Source: Hyphomicrobiales bacterium (GTDB lineage: Bacteria; Pseudomonadota; Alphaproteobacteria; Rhizobiales; Rhizobiaceae). Taken from it: a DNA stretch of 64,000 bases. Positions 49,588-58,574 of the stretch are shown piece by piece. The DNA lies in NCBI GenBank assembly GCA_900469615.1, contig UBYA01000004.1, positions 1 to 64,000 of the forward strand, given 5' to 3'. The translations under genes were made by a program, and so were the position numbers. The notes beneath the pieces are model-generated. The model was not told the origin of the DNA, made no database searches, and worked only from the letters and a program-made list of their open reading frames with translations. The stretch's first letter is position 1, and each line of letters opens with the position of its first letter.

Positions 49588-50519
49588 CAGTTCTTGCTTT
49601 CTTTCTTGAACCAGATCGCTTCGGCCGCTGCGGAAAGCCCGCGACGGACGGCGGCATCGGCGTCAATGGTCTTGTAGTTGAGCGACAGGGTGCGGAACGC
49701 ATCCTCGTAGAGAGCCTGAAGACGGCCGGAAGCGACAAGCGTGATGGCCGCATTCCGTCCGGCCGAAGCCAGGGCGCCGGCGATTTCGGCTCCGATCAGG
49801 GTGCCTGAAATCAGCGCCAGGGCGCCGGCCGCCGTCAGTCCGTTCAGAAGCTGCCCGGAGCGGGCGGTGAACAGCAGATTGGTGACGAGGGCCGGCGTGC
49901 CGAACGCCGCCTTGAGGGCGGCTTCGAACGCTTTGGTATCGGCGGGCACGTCGGTCGCCCCGGCAACCGCATGCGACAGGATGCTGTGCTTCGTAATGAC
50001 GTCGAAAAGCTCGCCGGTCATGAAGGTGGAGAAGCCGGTCACCTGGCCATCGAGCACGCGGACCCATTTCGAATGCGTTCCCGGCATGCAGACGAGTTGC
50101 TCGCCCCTCGTATCGGCGGCAATCGCACCGAGCAGTTGCGTCTCCTCCCCGCGCATGACGTCGGGGACTGTCTGGCTGCGTTGCGCCAGACCCGGCAGGA
50201 TGCGGACGTCGCGCGATTGTCCGGGAACGGACACGGCACCGGTCAGAATGGCGGCGAGCGATGTCGGCGCGTCGATATATCCGGCTTCGACCCAGCCCTG
50301 ACGCGCGCCGGCCATGCCGCAGACGATGACGGGGAGGGTGTCGGGCGCCGATACGGCGTCGAGATGGGCTTGCAGGACCTTGGCAAAGCTGGTCTGTGCC
50401 GCCGTGGTCATGCCTTCGCCGCTGCGGCGCTCGGCCAGAACGTCGCCGTCTTCGCCGATCAGCCAAAGGCGGAAGCTGCTCGTACCCCAATCTACCGCGA
50501 CATATGCGGGTTTAGTCAT
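49587..50519 (-). CDS. dgoK: 2-dehydro-3-deoxygalactonokinase
   Basis: A 310 aa sugar-acid kinase that phosphorylates 2-keto-3-deoxygalactonate. The N-terminal VAVDWGTSSFRLWLI is the phosphate-binding signature of the family, followed by MPGTHSKWVRV and FMTGELFDVI. The start at 50519 is chosen over a 13-residue extension. It is linked by TGATG to dgoA and lies just downstream of the SDR dehydrogenase gene. Confidence 0.94.
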   Translation of the reverse strand: MTKPAYVAVDWGTSSFRLWLIGEDGDVLAERRSGEGMTTAAQTSFAKVLQAHLDAVSAPDTLPVIVCGMAGARQGWVEAGYIDAPTSLAAILTGAVSVPGQSRDVRILPGLAQRSQTVPDVMRGEETQLLGAIAADTRGEQLVCMPGTHSKWVRVLDGQVTGFSTFMTGELFDVITKHSILSHAVAGATDVPADTKAFEAALKAAFGTPALVTNLLFTARSGQLLNGLTAAGALALISGTLIGAEIAGALASAGRNAAITLVASGRLQALYEDAFRTLSLNYKTIDADAAVRRGLSAAAEAIWFKKESKN

Positions 50520-50541
50520 GAGAAATGCTCCAGATTTTTCG

Positions 50542-51312
50542 TTAGAAAATGCCGCCATCGACGGTGATGGCTTGCCCGGTCATGGCGCCAGAGCAGTCCG
50601 ACGCCAGGAAAAGCACCGGTCCGACCAGATCGTCGGCGCTCAGCACGCGCTTGAGGCACTGCCGATCGAGCGTCCTGGCCATGCCTTCCTCGGTCAGCCA
50701 CAGGTCCAGCTGCCGCTGGGTCACGATCATCCCGGGCAGAACGGCGTTGACGCGGACGTTCTCGGGGCCGAGGCGTCCGGCAAAGCTCTTGGTCAGCCCG
50801 ATGATGCCGGACTTGGCGGCCGCATAGGAGGAAAGCTGCGGCGGGTTCATCTTGAAGGCGATCGAGGAAAAGTTGACGATCGCGCCGCCGCCTGCCGCCC
50901 GCATGCCCGGTGCCGCCGCCTGGGAGACGAAGAAGACCTGCTTCAGGTTGATCGCCTGGTTGTTGTCCCAGTATTCCTCGGTCGTGGTGTCGATGTCGTG
51001 CCGGTCGTCCCAGGCCGCATTGTTGACGAGGACGCGGATCGCGCCGAGATCGGATTCGACCGCTGCAACCGTGCTTCTGATGGCGCCGACATCGCGCAGG
51101 TCGGCGTGATAGAAGACGACGGGATGCGCCGCCTGCGCCGAAAGCCGGGCGGCGAGCGCCTTGCTCGGTTCCTCGGCGACATCGATAAAGGCGACTTTGG
51201 CGCCTTGTTTCGCAAAACCTTCGACAAGGCTGGCGCCGATGCCGGAGCCGCCGCCGGTGATCAATACCGTTCGATCTTTCAGATCGGGAAACTGCGCCTG
51301 CGTCTCAGCCAA
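50542..51312 (-). CDS. SDR oxidoreductase, probable galactose dehydrogenase
   Basis: A 256 aa short-chain dehydrogenase. Cofactor motif TGGGSGIG, NNAAW, and catalytic Ser/Tyr/Lys in NFSSIAFKMNPPQLSSYAAAKSG. The TTG start at 51312 has GGAGG 7 nt upstream. It leads a cluster with lactonase, dgoK and dgoA, so oxidation of galactose to galactonolactone is the most likely role; sequence also resembles rhizobial GalD-type enzymes. The next enzyme, galactonate dehydratase, is not in the cluster. Confidence 0.88.
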   Translation of the reverse strand: MAETQAQFPDLKDRTVLITGGGSGIGASLVEGFAKQGAKVAFIDVAEEPSKALAARLSAQAAHPVVFYHADLRDVGAIRSTVAAVESDLGAIRVLVNNAAWDDRHDIDTTTEEYWDNNQAINLKQVFFVSQAAAPGMRAAGGGAIVNFSSIAFKMNPPQLSSYAAAKSGIIGLTKSFAGRLGPENVRVNAVLPGMIVTQRQLDLWLTEEGMARTLDRQCLKRVLSADDLVGPVLFLASDCSGAMTGQAITVDGGIF

Positions 51313-51337
51313 GATCTTTCCTCCGGGATCGGCAATA

Positions 51338-51354
51338 GTTCCATTATTCGGAAC
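51338..51354. promoter_or_regulatory. Candidate IclR operator
   Basis: GTTCCATTATTCGGAAC, an inverted repeat GTTCC-N7-GGAAC, lies between the divergent galactose dehydrogenase and IclR genes. Placement suits an operator; binding is inferred. Confidence 0.55.
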
Positions 51355-51443
51355 AAAATTTGACTATATGGAATTATCGAATTACCCTTTCATCGTGTCA
51401 AGGATACGGCGCCTGTGCCAGCGATAAATGAAAGGGTGCGGAT

Positions 51444-52247
51444 CTGAATTCGGAGAATGCAAAGGCGGATAGCCGTCGCGACCGCGAAACCGGAACGCTC
51501 GGCAAGCTGGTGGCCCTGCTCGACGTCGTCGCGCTCGCCGATGGCCCCATGCGCTTCACGGATATTCTGTCGCTCGCCGATCAGCCGCGCGGCACGCTGC
51601 ACCGGCAATTGTCGCACCTCGTCGAGGAGGGGTTGCTGGAGATCGATCGCGACGGGCGTTATCTCATCGGTCTCCGGCTTTTGACGCTTGCCTCGCGCAG
51701 CTGGGCGCGCAACGAATTCCGCGCCGTTGCCGAGCCGCATCTGCACCGTCTGCAGGAGGAGACATCCGAAACCGTTCATCTCGGCATCCTGCGCGGCGCG
51801 GAGGTCATCTATCTCGACAAGGTGGAGGGCCGGCAGTCGGTGCGTATGTATTCCCAGATCGGCAATGCGTCTCCGGCCTATTGCACGGGCGTCGGCAAGG
51901 CCGCCCTTTCGGCGCTCGGCGATCCGGAGCTTGCCGCAAGAGTAGCCGCTCTCGAATTTCGCCGCTATACCGAGCATACGCTTCGCAATGCCGCCGAGCT
52001 GCTGTCGGATATTTCCGCAATCAGGGCGAGGGGCTATGCGTTCGATCTCGAGGAGCATGAAAGCGGCATATGTTGCGTTGCTGCGCCGATCCGCTCCGAC
52101 GATGGCCACATGCTGGCCGGCGTCTCCGTCACCGGCCCGGCTTATCGCGTCACGCCGCAGAAGTTGCAGGCATGGGCGCCTCTGACCGTGGCGGCGGCTG
52201 ATTCGATCATGATGGACATGCGAAACCGCATGGGGCCCAAACGTTGA
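51444..52247 (+). CDS. IclR-family transcriptional regulator with CTG start
   Basis: A 267 aa regulator if read from CTG at 51444. The N-terminal winged helix-turn-helix begins LGKLVALLDVVALADGP and the effector domain has the YLDKVEGRQSVRMYSQIG and GVGKAALSAL segments. No ATG, GTG or TTG lies in frame before 51510 (GTG), and starting at 51510 would cut off the first DNA-binding helix. CTG 51444 has AAGGG 7 nt upstream, so it is the best start. It probably represses the divergent galactose cluster. Confidence 0.82.
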   Translation: MNSENAKADSRRDRETGTLGKLVALLDVVALADGPMRFTDILSLADQPRGTLHRQLSHLVEEGLLEIDRDGRYLIGLRLLTLASRSWARNEFRAVAEPHLHRLQEETSETVHLGILRGAEVIYLDKVEGRQSVRMYSQIGNASPAYCTGVGKAALSALGDPELAARVAALEFRRYTEHTLRNAAELLSDISAIRARGYAFDLEEHESGICCVAAPIRSDDGHMLAGVSVTGPAYRVTPQKLQAWAPLTVAAADSIMMDMRNRMGPKR

Positions 52248-52567
52248 TCCTGTAAATCTAGCGCAGCGTCAGTCTAAACTCGCCGATTTAATGCTGCCAC
52301 CATCAGACCTTAGCCAAATTACTCGTTTGTCTGGAATTTTACTGTTGAGATATGCGTAAGAACTGCCATTATCCCTAGGTGATTGTTGGGATCGTGGAGG
52401 ATTTTGCCAGGTGATGGGAAGACATCATAGTAACGGTCATTGATCCAGTCACGGTTTTGGAAAACTTATATTTTAGCCGGCGCCTGATATCGGTGCTGCT
52501 ACGATAATCGCGAGGGACAAGAAACGGAAGTTTCAGATTTTTTCCCTCTTTTACATAAAGAAGACTG
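52248..52567. other. Gene-free stretch before the LuxR-type regulator
   Basis: About 320 bases, AT-richer than average. No supported gene; promoter elements for the downstream regulator are presumed here but none is clear. Confidence 0.4.
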
Positions 52568-53308
52568 ATGATGGCGGCATTGGTACAGGCGGGGACGCCC
52601 CCCCGCGGTGAGGATTTTATCGAGGAAATCGGTAGACTTAAGACGCAGTTCGATGTGTTCCGGTTCATGAAGGTACTGACGGAGTTCTATCGTTGCCGCG
52701 CTTTCATGGTGCTCAAACTGCCGCCGGTAACTTCCCCCGAATTGCAGAGCAATTCCGTGATCAACAACTGGCCGGCCGAATTGCTGTCCAACTACGATCA
52801 GGAAGGCTTGCTGCCGACCAGCCCTGTGCTGCAGCGTTTACGCAGCTCCACATTGCCCTTTGTCCATGAGATCGCGTTGAGCGCGAATCGCGAGGCGAGC
52901 AAGTCGCAGCTTGCCGTCTCGCTGTTCGAGCGTTTTCGCATGACGCGCTTCATCTATCTGCCCACCCATGACGCCTCCGGCCTTCGCGGCGCGGTTTCGC
53001 TGGCCGGCGATCGCGATCTTTTTTCCGCCGAGGAAATCAAGGATCTCTTTTATATCGCGGTTCACGTTTTCGATCGGCTTGCCGAAATCCGCAATCTCGA
53101 TGTGCGCGTCGTCGACGCTCTCACCGACAGGGAGATCGATTGCCTGAATTGGACGGCGGCGGGAAAAACCAGCGCGGAAATAGCTGAAATCCTTGCGCTT
53201 TCCGAGCATACGGTCAACCACTACCTCAACCGCGCCACCAAGAAGCTCGATACCGTGAACCGCACCCAGGCCGTTGCCAAGGCTCTGCGCGTCGGATTGA
53301 TCAAGTAA
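52568..53308 (+). CDS. LuxR-type regulator with altered autoinducer-binding domain
   Basis: A 246 aa regulator. Residues ~20-170 fit the LuxR autoinducer-binding fold; residues ~180-245 are a LuxR helix-turn-helix (LTDREIDCLNWTAAGKTSAE, then HTVNHYLNRATKKL). In the binding domain the NWPAELLSNY segment has Leu where TraR has Trp57, TSPV where it has Asp70-Pro71, and FVHE near the Trp85 position. No luxI-type synthase is nearby. A run of 7 C lies near the 5' end (52598-52604). It is probably a solo LuxR that does not use a standard acyl-homoserine lactone. Confidence 0.88.
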   Translation: MMAALVQAGTPPRGEDFIEEIGRLKTQFDVFRFMKVLTEFYRCRAFMVLKLPPVTSPELQSNSVINNWPAELLSNYDQEGLLPTSPVLQRLRSSTLPFVHEIALSANREASKSQLAVSLFERFRMTRFIYLPTHDASGLRGAVSLAGDRDLFSAEEIKDLFYIAVHVFDRLAEIRNLDVRVVDALTDREIDCLNWTAAGKTSAEIAEILALSEHTVNHYLNRATKKLDTVNRTQAVAKALRVGLIK

Positions 53309-53528
53309 CGAACCTGGGTGGGTTGCCGCTGCCGTCCGGGTATCCGCGCCACGGTCGTCAGAAATTCGCGACACTCATAGCGATGATCGAGATTCAGGCA
53401 GGTCGTGAATGAATTTTGTGCGTTGCGAATGAAATATGCTGAAACCTGTTTCAGCGATTATTCGCCTCCCGGCGGAGGTCTTGCGCCAGATCATTGAATT
53501 ATCAGGGTATTTTTGGGTCTCCGAAAAC

Positions 53529-53544
53529 TGGCACGCTTCCTGCT
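53529..53544 (+). promoter_or_regulatory. Sigma-54 (RpoN) promoter-like site
   Basis: TGGCACGCTTCCTGCT matches the -24/-12 consensus TGGCACG-N4-TTGCW in all but one base, with exactly 10 bases between GG and GC. What it transcribes is unclear. Confidence 0.55.
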
Positions 53545-53550
53545 TGTCAT

Positions 53551-53806
53551 ATGACAGAGGTCCAGAGGGGACTTTGATAACAGCGCCGATGAAACGAGCG
53601 CGGATCAAACGACCGTCGCCGATGCCGCGCCACAGCTTTTCCGGGCAAACGGCATCGGCGGCGGTTGTTGCTTATTTGACACGCTTGTCAGGATCGGAAG
53701 CGCCGATGGCACGATTTTCGTGCCCTTGCCCTATTCCTTCCAGACAGGTGCTCTATGTCGGCCGGCGAATACGTCTTTCCGCATGGGAGAGCGTTGCGGC
53801 TGGTAG
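53551..53806 (+). pseudogene. Possible frameshifted small gene
   Basis: From GAC at 53570 to TAG at 53804 a 79-codon frame uses GCC, GGC, ATC and GTC codons as real genes here do, but has no start codon. An ATG at 53551 opens a frame that enters this one if one G is removed from the run at 53567-53570. The joined product would be about 84 aa, with an FDTLVRIGSADGTIFVPLPY segment. No family is recognised; tentative. Confidence 0.3.
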
Positions 53807-53977
53807 GGTCATAGATGGACCCGGCGGACCTGCCGGCCGCAACGAAGACGTTTTTATCGGCAACGTCCCGAATTTCGTTTGGCGAAGCCCCGCCACTCCA
53901 CTATCTAAGCCAGAATGATTTCGGGAAGCGCGCGGCCAGGACCGCGCTCTCGATCAAGACCGTGCAGCGAGGGTGGA

Positions 53978-55126
53978 ATGGCAGACATCACCAAGGAACA
54001 GGTGCTGGAAACGTTGAAGACGGTTCGCGGCCCGGACCTGGAGCACAGCATCGTCGAACTCGGCATGGTGTCGGACGTCTTCATTTCCGACGGCAAGGTC
54101 TATTTCTCCATCACCGTTCCCGCCGAGCAGGCAAAGGAACTGGAGCCGATGCGTCTTGCCGCCGAGCGGGTCATCAAGGAGATGCCCGGCGTGAAGGGCG
54201 CTCTGGTCGCGCTGACGGCCGACAAGAAGGCCGGCGCTGCCTCGCCCCGGCCGGCGCCGGCACAGGCTGCCCCGCATGGTCATTCCCATCCGCATGCGCC
54301 ACACCAGCCGCCGCGCGCCGCCAAGATCGGCGTTCCCGGCGTCAAGGCCATCATCGCGGTCGCTTCGGGCAAGGGCGGTGTCGGCAAGTCCACGACGGCG
54401 GTCAACCTGGCGCTGGGGCTGCTTGCCAACGGCCTGCGCGTGGGTATTCTGGACGCCGACATCTACGGCCCCTCGATGCCGCGCCTGCTGAAGATTTCCG
54501 GCCGGCCGACCCAGATCGACGGCCGCATCATCAATCCCATGGAGAATTACGGCCTCAAGGTCATGTCGATGGGTTTCCTCGTCGAGGAGGAGACCGCGAT
54601 GATCTGGCGCGGGCCGATGGTACAGTCCGCTCTGCTGCAGATGCTGCGGGAGGTCGCCTGGGGCGAACTCGACGTGCTGGTGGTGGATATGCCGCCCGGC
54701 ACCGGCGACGTGCAGCTCACCATGGCCCAACAGGTGCCGCTTGCCGGCGCGGTCATCGTTTCGACACCGCAGGACCTGGCGTTGATCGATGCGCGCAAGG
54801 GGTTGAACATGTTCCGCAAGGTCGAGGTTCCGGTCCTCGGCATCGTCGAGAACATGAGCTATTTCATCGCTCCCGATACCGGCGCGCGCTATGATATTTT
54901 CGGCCACGGCGGCGCCCGCAAGGAAGCCGAGCGCATCGGCGTGCCTTTCCTGGGCGAAGTGCCGCTGACCATGGGCATCCGCGAGACCTCCGATGCCGGA
55001 ACGCCGCTCGTCGCCGCCGAGCCGAACGGGGTCGTGGCCGGCATATATCGCGAGATCGCGGCCAATGTCTGGAAGCAGGTGGCCGGCTCGCCGCAGCGCG
55101 CGGCTCCGTCGATCGTATTCGAGTAA
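53978..55126 (+). CDS. apbC: Mrp/ApbC family iron-sulfur cluster carrier ATPase lacking the CXXC motif
   Basis: A 382 aa P-loop ATPase. Residues 1-90 are a MIP18/DUF59 domain, residues ~110-130 a Pro/His-rich linker (HGHSHPHAPH), and the rest an Mrp/NBP35 domain with the deviant Walker A SGKGGVGKSTTA, DADIYGPSMP and VDMPPGTGD. At the place where family members carry CPxC between NMSYF and DIFGHGG, this protein has APDT, so the bridging cluster ligands are missing. GAGGGTGGA precedes the ATG at 53978. Confidence 0.92.
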   Translation: MADITKEQVLETLKTVRGPDLEHSIVELGMVSDVFISDGKVYFSITVPAEQAKELEPMRLAAERVIKEMPGVKGALVALTADKKAGAASPRPAPAQAAPHGHSHPHAPHQPPRAAKIGVPGVKAIIAVASGKGGVGKSTTAVNLALGLLANGLRVGILDADIYGPSMPRLLKISGRPTQIDGRIINPMENYGLKVMSMGFLVEEETAMIWRGPMVQSALLQMLREVAWGELDVLVVDMPPGTGDVQLTMAQQVPLAGAVIVSTPQDLALIDARKGLNMFRKVEVPVLGIVENMSYFIAPDTGARYDIFGHGGARKEAERIGVPFLGEVPLTMGIRETSDAGTPLVAAEPNGVVAGIYREIAANVWKQVAGSPQRAAPSIVFE

Positions 55127-55540
55127 TTCACAGAGACATATTTGCTTTCCGCATAGTGACGGATTGTCTTGTCGGCGTCCTGTGCTATGACTTCGCAAGA
55201 TTAGCCAAACTGCGGTGGAAGCGCGCACTGAAGAGGTTGTGACTTGATTCTTTGCGAGCTTTGCTGCATATGCGCCGCCTGCGTGGAACCGGTCGGTTGT
55301 TTCCGATGACCGCTCTCCGCCGAATGGTGGTTTTATTTCGCCCGAGCAGGCGGCTTCGCCGAGCCGGACGAAGGATTGGTACAGCAGCGCAATGGAACGT
55401 GAACACGGATTCCCGGCCGGATCGGCGGGATACGACCGGGGTTTTATGAGCTTTTTTCATTGGCCATTGGCGGGATCGCGGCGAGCGCGTGCAAGGCGCC
55501 TCGGCTCCGGCCTCGTCCTCGCTGCCGCAGGAGCAAGCAG
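55127..55540. other. Gene-free stretch before corA
   Basis: About 410 bases between apbC and the TTG start of corA. Short open frames on both strands have no ribosome site. No riboswitch or terminator is recognised. Confidence 0.4.
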
Positions 55541-56518
55541 TTGATAACTGCCTATTGCTCAGACTCGAAGCCGCTTGCGCTCCCCGATCTTTCCGCTGCC
55601 GACCGGCTGCCGGAAAATGCCGTCTGGATCGACATGGTCGATCCTTCGCGCGAAGAGGAAGCCAGCATCGAACGCCTGCTTGGGCTTGAGGTGCCGACGC
55701 GCGAGGACATGAAGGACATAGAGCCGTCGAGCCGGCTCTATGTCGAGAACGGCTCCGTTTTCCTGACTGCCTCGCTCCTGTGGAAGGCCGATACCAGTTT
55801 GCCGACCTTGACCGATGTCGCCTTCATCCTGACGGGACGCCGGCTGGTCACGATCCGCTATGCGCAGCCGAAATCCTTCGCGCTGTTCATCGCGGCTTTG
55901 TCGCGCATTCCCCAGGAGCGGCGTACCGGCGTCCCGCTTCTTGCCAAGCTTCTCGAAACGATCGTCGACCGCACCGCGGAGGTGCTTGAACAGACGGTCG
56001 CGGGTATCGATATATTGTCGGTGCATGTGTTCGGCGATCGCGTGAAGAAGATCCGCCGGCCGGCAAACTATCTGGAAGAAAAGCTCAAGGACATCGCAGG
56101 CTATCATCGTACGCTCAGCAAGGTGCGCGACAGCCTGAGTTCGCTATCCCGATTGCTGACCTTCCTTCATGCCATCCCCGCCATGCAGCAGGACCGCGAG
56201 GCCAGGGACCTGTGCCGCAATGTCTCGCGGGATGTCCAATCCCTGTCGGAGCACGCGTCGTTCGTCGCGGGAAACATCACTTTCCTGCTCGATGCATCGC
56301 TCGGACTGATCAATATCGAGCAGAACGCCATCATCAAGATCTTCTCGATCGCTTCCGTGGTGTTCCTGCCGCCGACGCTCGTGGCGTCCGTCTATGGCAT
56401 GAATTTCGAGCGTATGCCCGAACTGCATTTTGCCTACGGCTACCCGACGTCGTTGTTGTTGATGGTGGTTTCCGCCATCGTCCCGTTTTTCTTTTTTCGC
56501 TGGAAAGGCTGGCTCTGA
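55541..56518 (+). CDS. corA: CorA-family magnesium transporter with TTG start
   Basis: A 325 aa inner-membrane divalent-cation channel. The cytosolic N-domain is followed by two C-terminal helices with the GMN pore motif in VYGMNFERMPEL and a basic RWKGW end. The TTG at 55541 has AGGAG (55529-55533) 7 nt upstream and then reads ITAYCSDSK, a family-like start; an upstream in-frame extension to 55460 is Arg/Pro-rich and unlikely. Kup starts 17 bases later on the same strand. Confidence 0.92.
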   Translation: MITAYCSDSKPLALPDLSAADRLPENAVWIDMVDPSREEEASIERLLGLEVPTREDMKDIEPSSRLYVENGSVFLTASLLWKADTSLPTLTDVAFILTGRRLVTIRYAQPKSFALFIAALSRIPQERRTGVPLLAKLLETIVDRTAEVLEQTVAGIDILSVHVFGDRVKKIRRPANYLEEKLKDIAGYHRTLSKVRDSLSSLSRLLTFLHAIPAMQQDREARDLCRNVSRDVQSLSEHASFVAGNITFLLDASLGLINIEQNAIIKIFSIASVVFLPPTLVASVYGMNFERMPELHFAYGYPTSLLLMVVSAIVPFFFFRWKGWL

Positions 56519-56535
56519 GAGTCTAGTGATCCTGA

Positions 56536-58437
56536 ATGTCTAACGAAATCCATCATTCTCCCGACGGGAAAATGAACGCTCGTAAGCTCGCCTTCCTCGC
56601 CCTTGGATCGATCGGCGTTGTCTATGGCGACATCGGCACGAGCCCGCTCTACGCCTTTCGCGAGGCACTCAAGCCGGTGGCCGCAGATGGCCTGACGCGC
56701 GGCGAAGTCATCAGCGTCGTATCGCTGATGTTCTGGACGCTGACGATCATCGTCACCATCAAATATGTCCTTTTTCTGCTTCGGGCCGACAACGACGGCG
56801 AAGGCGGCACGCTGTCGCTGCTGGCGCTGTTGATGAAGACGGCAAACGGCCACACGGCCATCCTGATGCTGCTGGGATTGCTGGGTGCCGCGCTGTTCCT
56901 CGGCGACGCCATGATCACGCCGGCGCTTTCGGTTCTCTCCGCCGTCGAAGGTCTGAAGCTCGTCACGCCGACGCTGTCGGATTATATCGTGCCCATATCC
57001 GTTGCGATCCTGGCGCTGCTTTTCGCCATCCAGTCGCATGGCACAGGCGCCGTCGCCCGTTTCTTCGGGCCGATCACGGCGCTCTGGTTCATCGTCATGG
57101 GCCTTGCAGGCATCATGCATATTTCGGACGATTTCAGCATTCTGGCCGCGCTCAATCCCTGGTATGCGGTCAGCTTCCTCGTGCGCGAAGGCTTCCTCGG
57201 CGTCGTCGTGCTGGGTGCCGTGTTCCTGACCGTGACGGGCGCGGAAGCACTCTATGCCGACCTCGGCCATTTCGGCCGCCGCCCGATCCAATGGGCCTGG
57301 TTCGCCCTGGTGTTCCCGTCCCTGGCGTTGAACTATTTCGGCCAGGGTGCGCTGGTGCTGCGCGAGCCGATGGCCATGTCCGATCCCTTCTTCCTGATGT
57401 TTCCGCACTGGGCGATCCTGCCGGTGGTCATTCTCGCCACCATGGCGACGATCATCGCCAGCCAGGCGGTCATAACGGGTGCTTTCTCGCTCACCCGCCA
57501 GGCCATTCATCTGGGCTTCCTGCCGCGCATGGAAATCCTGTTCACCTCGGAAACCAATACCGGTCAGATCTTCCTGCCGTCGGTCAACACGGTCCTCTTC
57601 TTCGGCGTCATCTTCCTGGTGCTGTCTTTCAAGACATCGGATGCGCTGGCGACGGCCTATGGTATTTCGGTGACGGGCGCGATGGTCGTCACCTCGATCA
57701 TGGCCTTCGAATTCGTTCGCGTCCGCTGGAACTGGACGCTGCCGATGGCGGCCGGGGTGCTGGCGCCGCTGCTGCTGCTGGAATTCGTCTTCCTCGGCGC
57801 CAATCTTCTGAAGATCCACGACGGCGGCTACGTTCCCGTGCTGATCGCGACGGCCTTCACCGTCATCATGTGGACCTGGCGGCGCGGCACGGCGATCCTC
57901 ATGGAAAAGACGCGGCACACCGATATTCCGCTGTCGTCCTTCGTCAGTTCGATCGAGCGCAAGAGCGACCACTCGCCCGCGCATGTGCCGGGCACGGCGA
58001 TCTTCCTGACGAGCGATCCGGAATCCGCCCCCGCAGCGCTGCTGCATAATCTGAAGCACAACCACGTCCTGCACGACAAGAACGTCATCCTGACGATCCG
58101 CACCATCAACAAGCCGCGCGTCGCACAGGAAGACCGTTACTCGGTCGAAAAGGTTTCGGAGCGGTTCTCGCGCGTCGAGCTGCGGTTCGGCTTCATGGAA
58201 TCGCAGAATGTCTCGCAGGCGCTGGCGACGCTGCGCAAGACGGGCCTGAAGTTCGACATCATGTCGACCTCCTTCTATCTCGGCCGTCGCAAGCTGGTTC
58301 CGGATGCCAAGTCCGGCATGCCCCACTGGCAGGACCGGCTCTACATCGCGCTCGCCAACGCCGCGACCGATCCGTCCGATTACTTCCGCCTGCCTGCCAA
58401 CCGCGTGGTGGAACTGGGCTCGCACGTCATCATTTGA
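56536..58437 (+). CDS. kup: Low-affinity potassium uptake protein Kup
   Basis: A 633 aa KUP/HAK potassium:proton symporter with about 12 transmembrane helices. The N-terminal [20 protein letters not shown] is the family hallmark, followed by [13 protein letters not shown] and [19 protein letters not shown] soluble C-terminal domain starts near residue 470. It is terminated by a strong hairpin and probably shares a transcript with corA. Confidence 0.96.
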   Translation: MSNEIHHSPDGKMNARKLAFLALGSIGVVYGDIGTSPLYAFREALKPVAADGLTRGEVISVVSLMFWTLTIIVTIKYVLFLLRADNDGEGGTLSLLALLMKTANGHTAILMLLGLLGAALFLGDAMITPALSVLSAVEGLKLVTPTLSDYIVPISVAILALLFAIQSHGTGAVARFFGPITALWFIVMGLAGIMHISDDFSILAALNPWYAVSFLVREGFLGVVVLGAVFLTVTGAEALYADLGHFGRRPIQWAWFALVFPSLALNYFGQGALVLREPMAMSDPFFLMFPHWAILPVVILATMATIIASQAVITGAFSLTRQAIHLGFLPRMEILFTSETNTGQIFLPSVNTVLFFGVIFLVLSFKTSDALATAYGISVTGAMVVTSIMAFEFVRVRWNWTLPMAAGVLAPLLLLEFVFLGANLLKIHDGGYVPVLIATAFTVIMWTWRRGTAILMEKTRHTDIPLSSFVSSIERKSDHSPAHVPGTAIFLTSDPESAPAALLHNLKHNHVLHDKNVILTIRTINKPRVAQEDRYSVEKVSERFSRVELRFGFMESQNVSQALATLRKTGLKFDIMSTSFYLGRRKLVPDAKSGMPHWQDRLYIALANAATDPSDYFRLPANRVVELGSHVII

Positions 58438-58461
58438 AGCGAATATTATCGTCTTTCATGC

Positions 58462-58491
58462 GAAGGCCCGGTGGATATCCGCCGGGCCTTC
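58462..58491 (+). terminator. Intrinsic terminator after kup
   Basis: GAAGGCCCGG and CCGGGCCTTC form a 10-bp stem with a 10-base loop, followed by GACTTTTCT. Confidence 0.85.
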
Positions 58492-58574
58492 GACTTTTCT
58501 GTTGCGCTAGTTACGCGGCGCCCTATTCAATCTAAAGGAGAAGCTGCTTTGCACTCGGGGGGAGGCGAACACGA

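Larger units (their letters stand above)
53309..53977. other. Stretch without a confident gene
   Basis: About 670 bases. Contains a sigma-54-like promoter (53529-53544) and a frame with good codon use but no start (53570-53806). A different 160-codon frame from 53436 has poor codon use and is not called. Confidence 0.5.

Noticed and set aside
53436..53918. 160-codon plus-strand frame after the LuxR gene
   Set aside because: Codon use is unlike the genome, no ribosome site, no family resemblance.
56440..58425. 661-codon minus-strand frame opposite kup
   Set aside because: Highly charged, unlike any family; Kup is certain on the plus strand.
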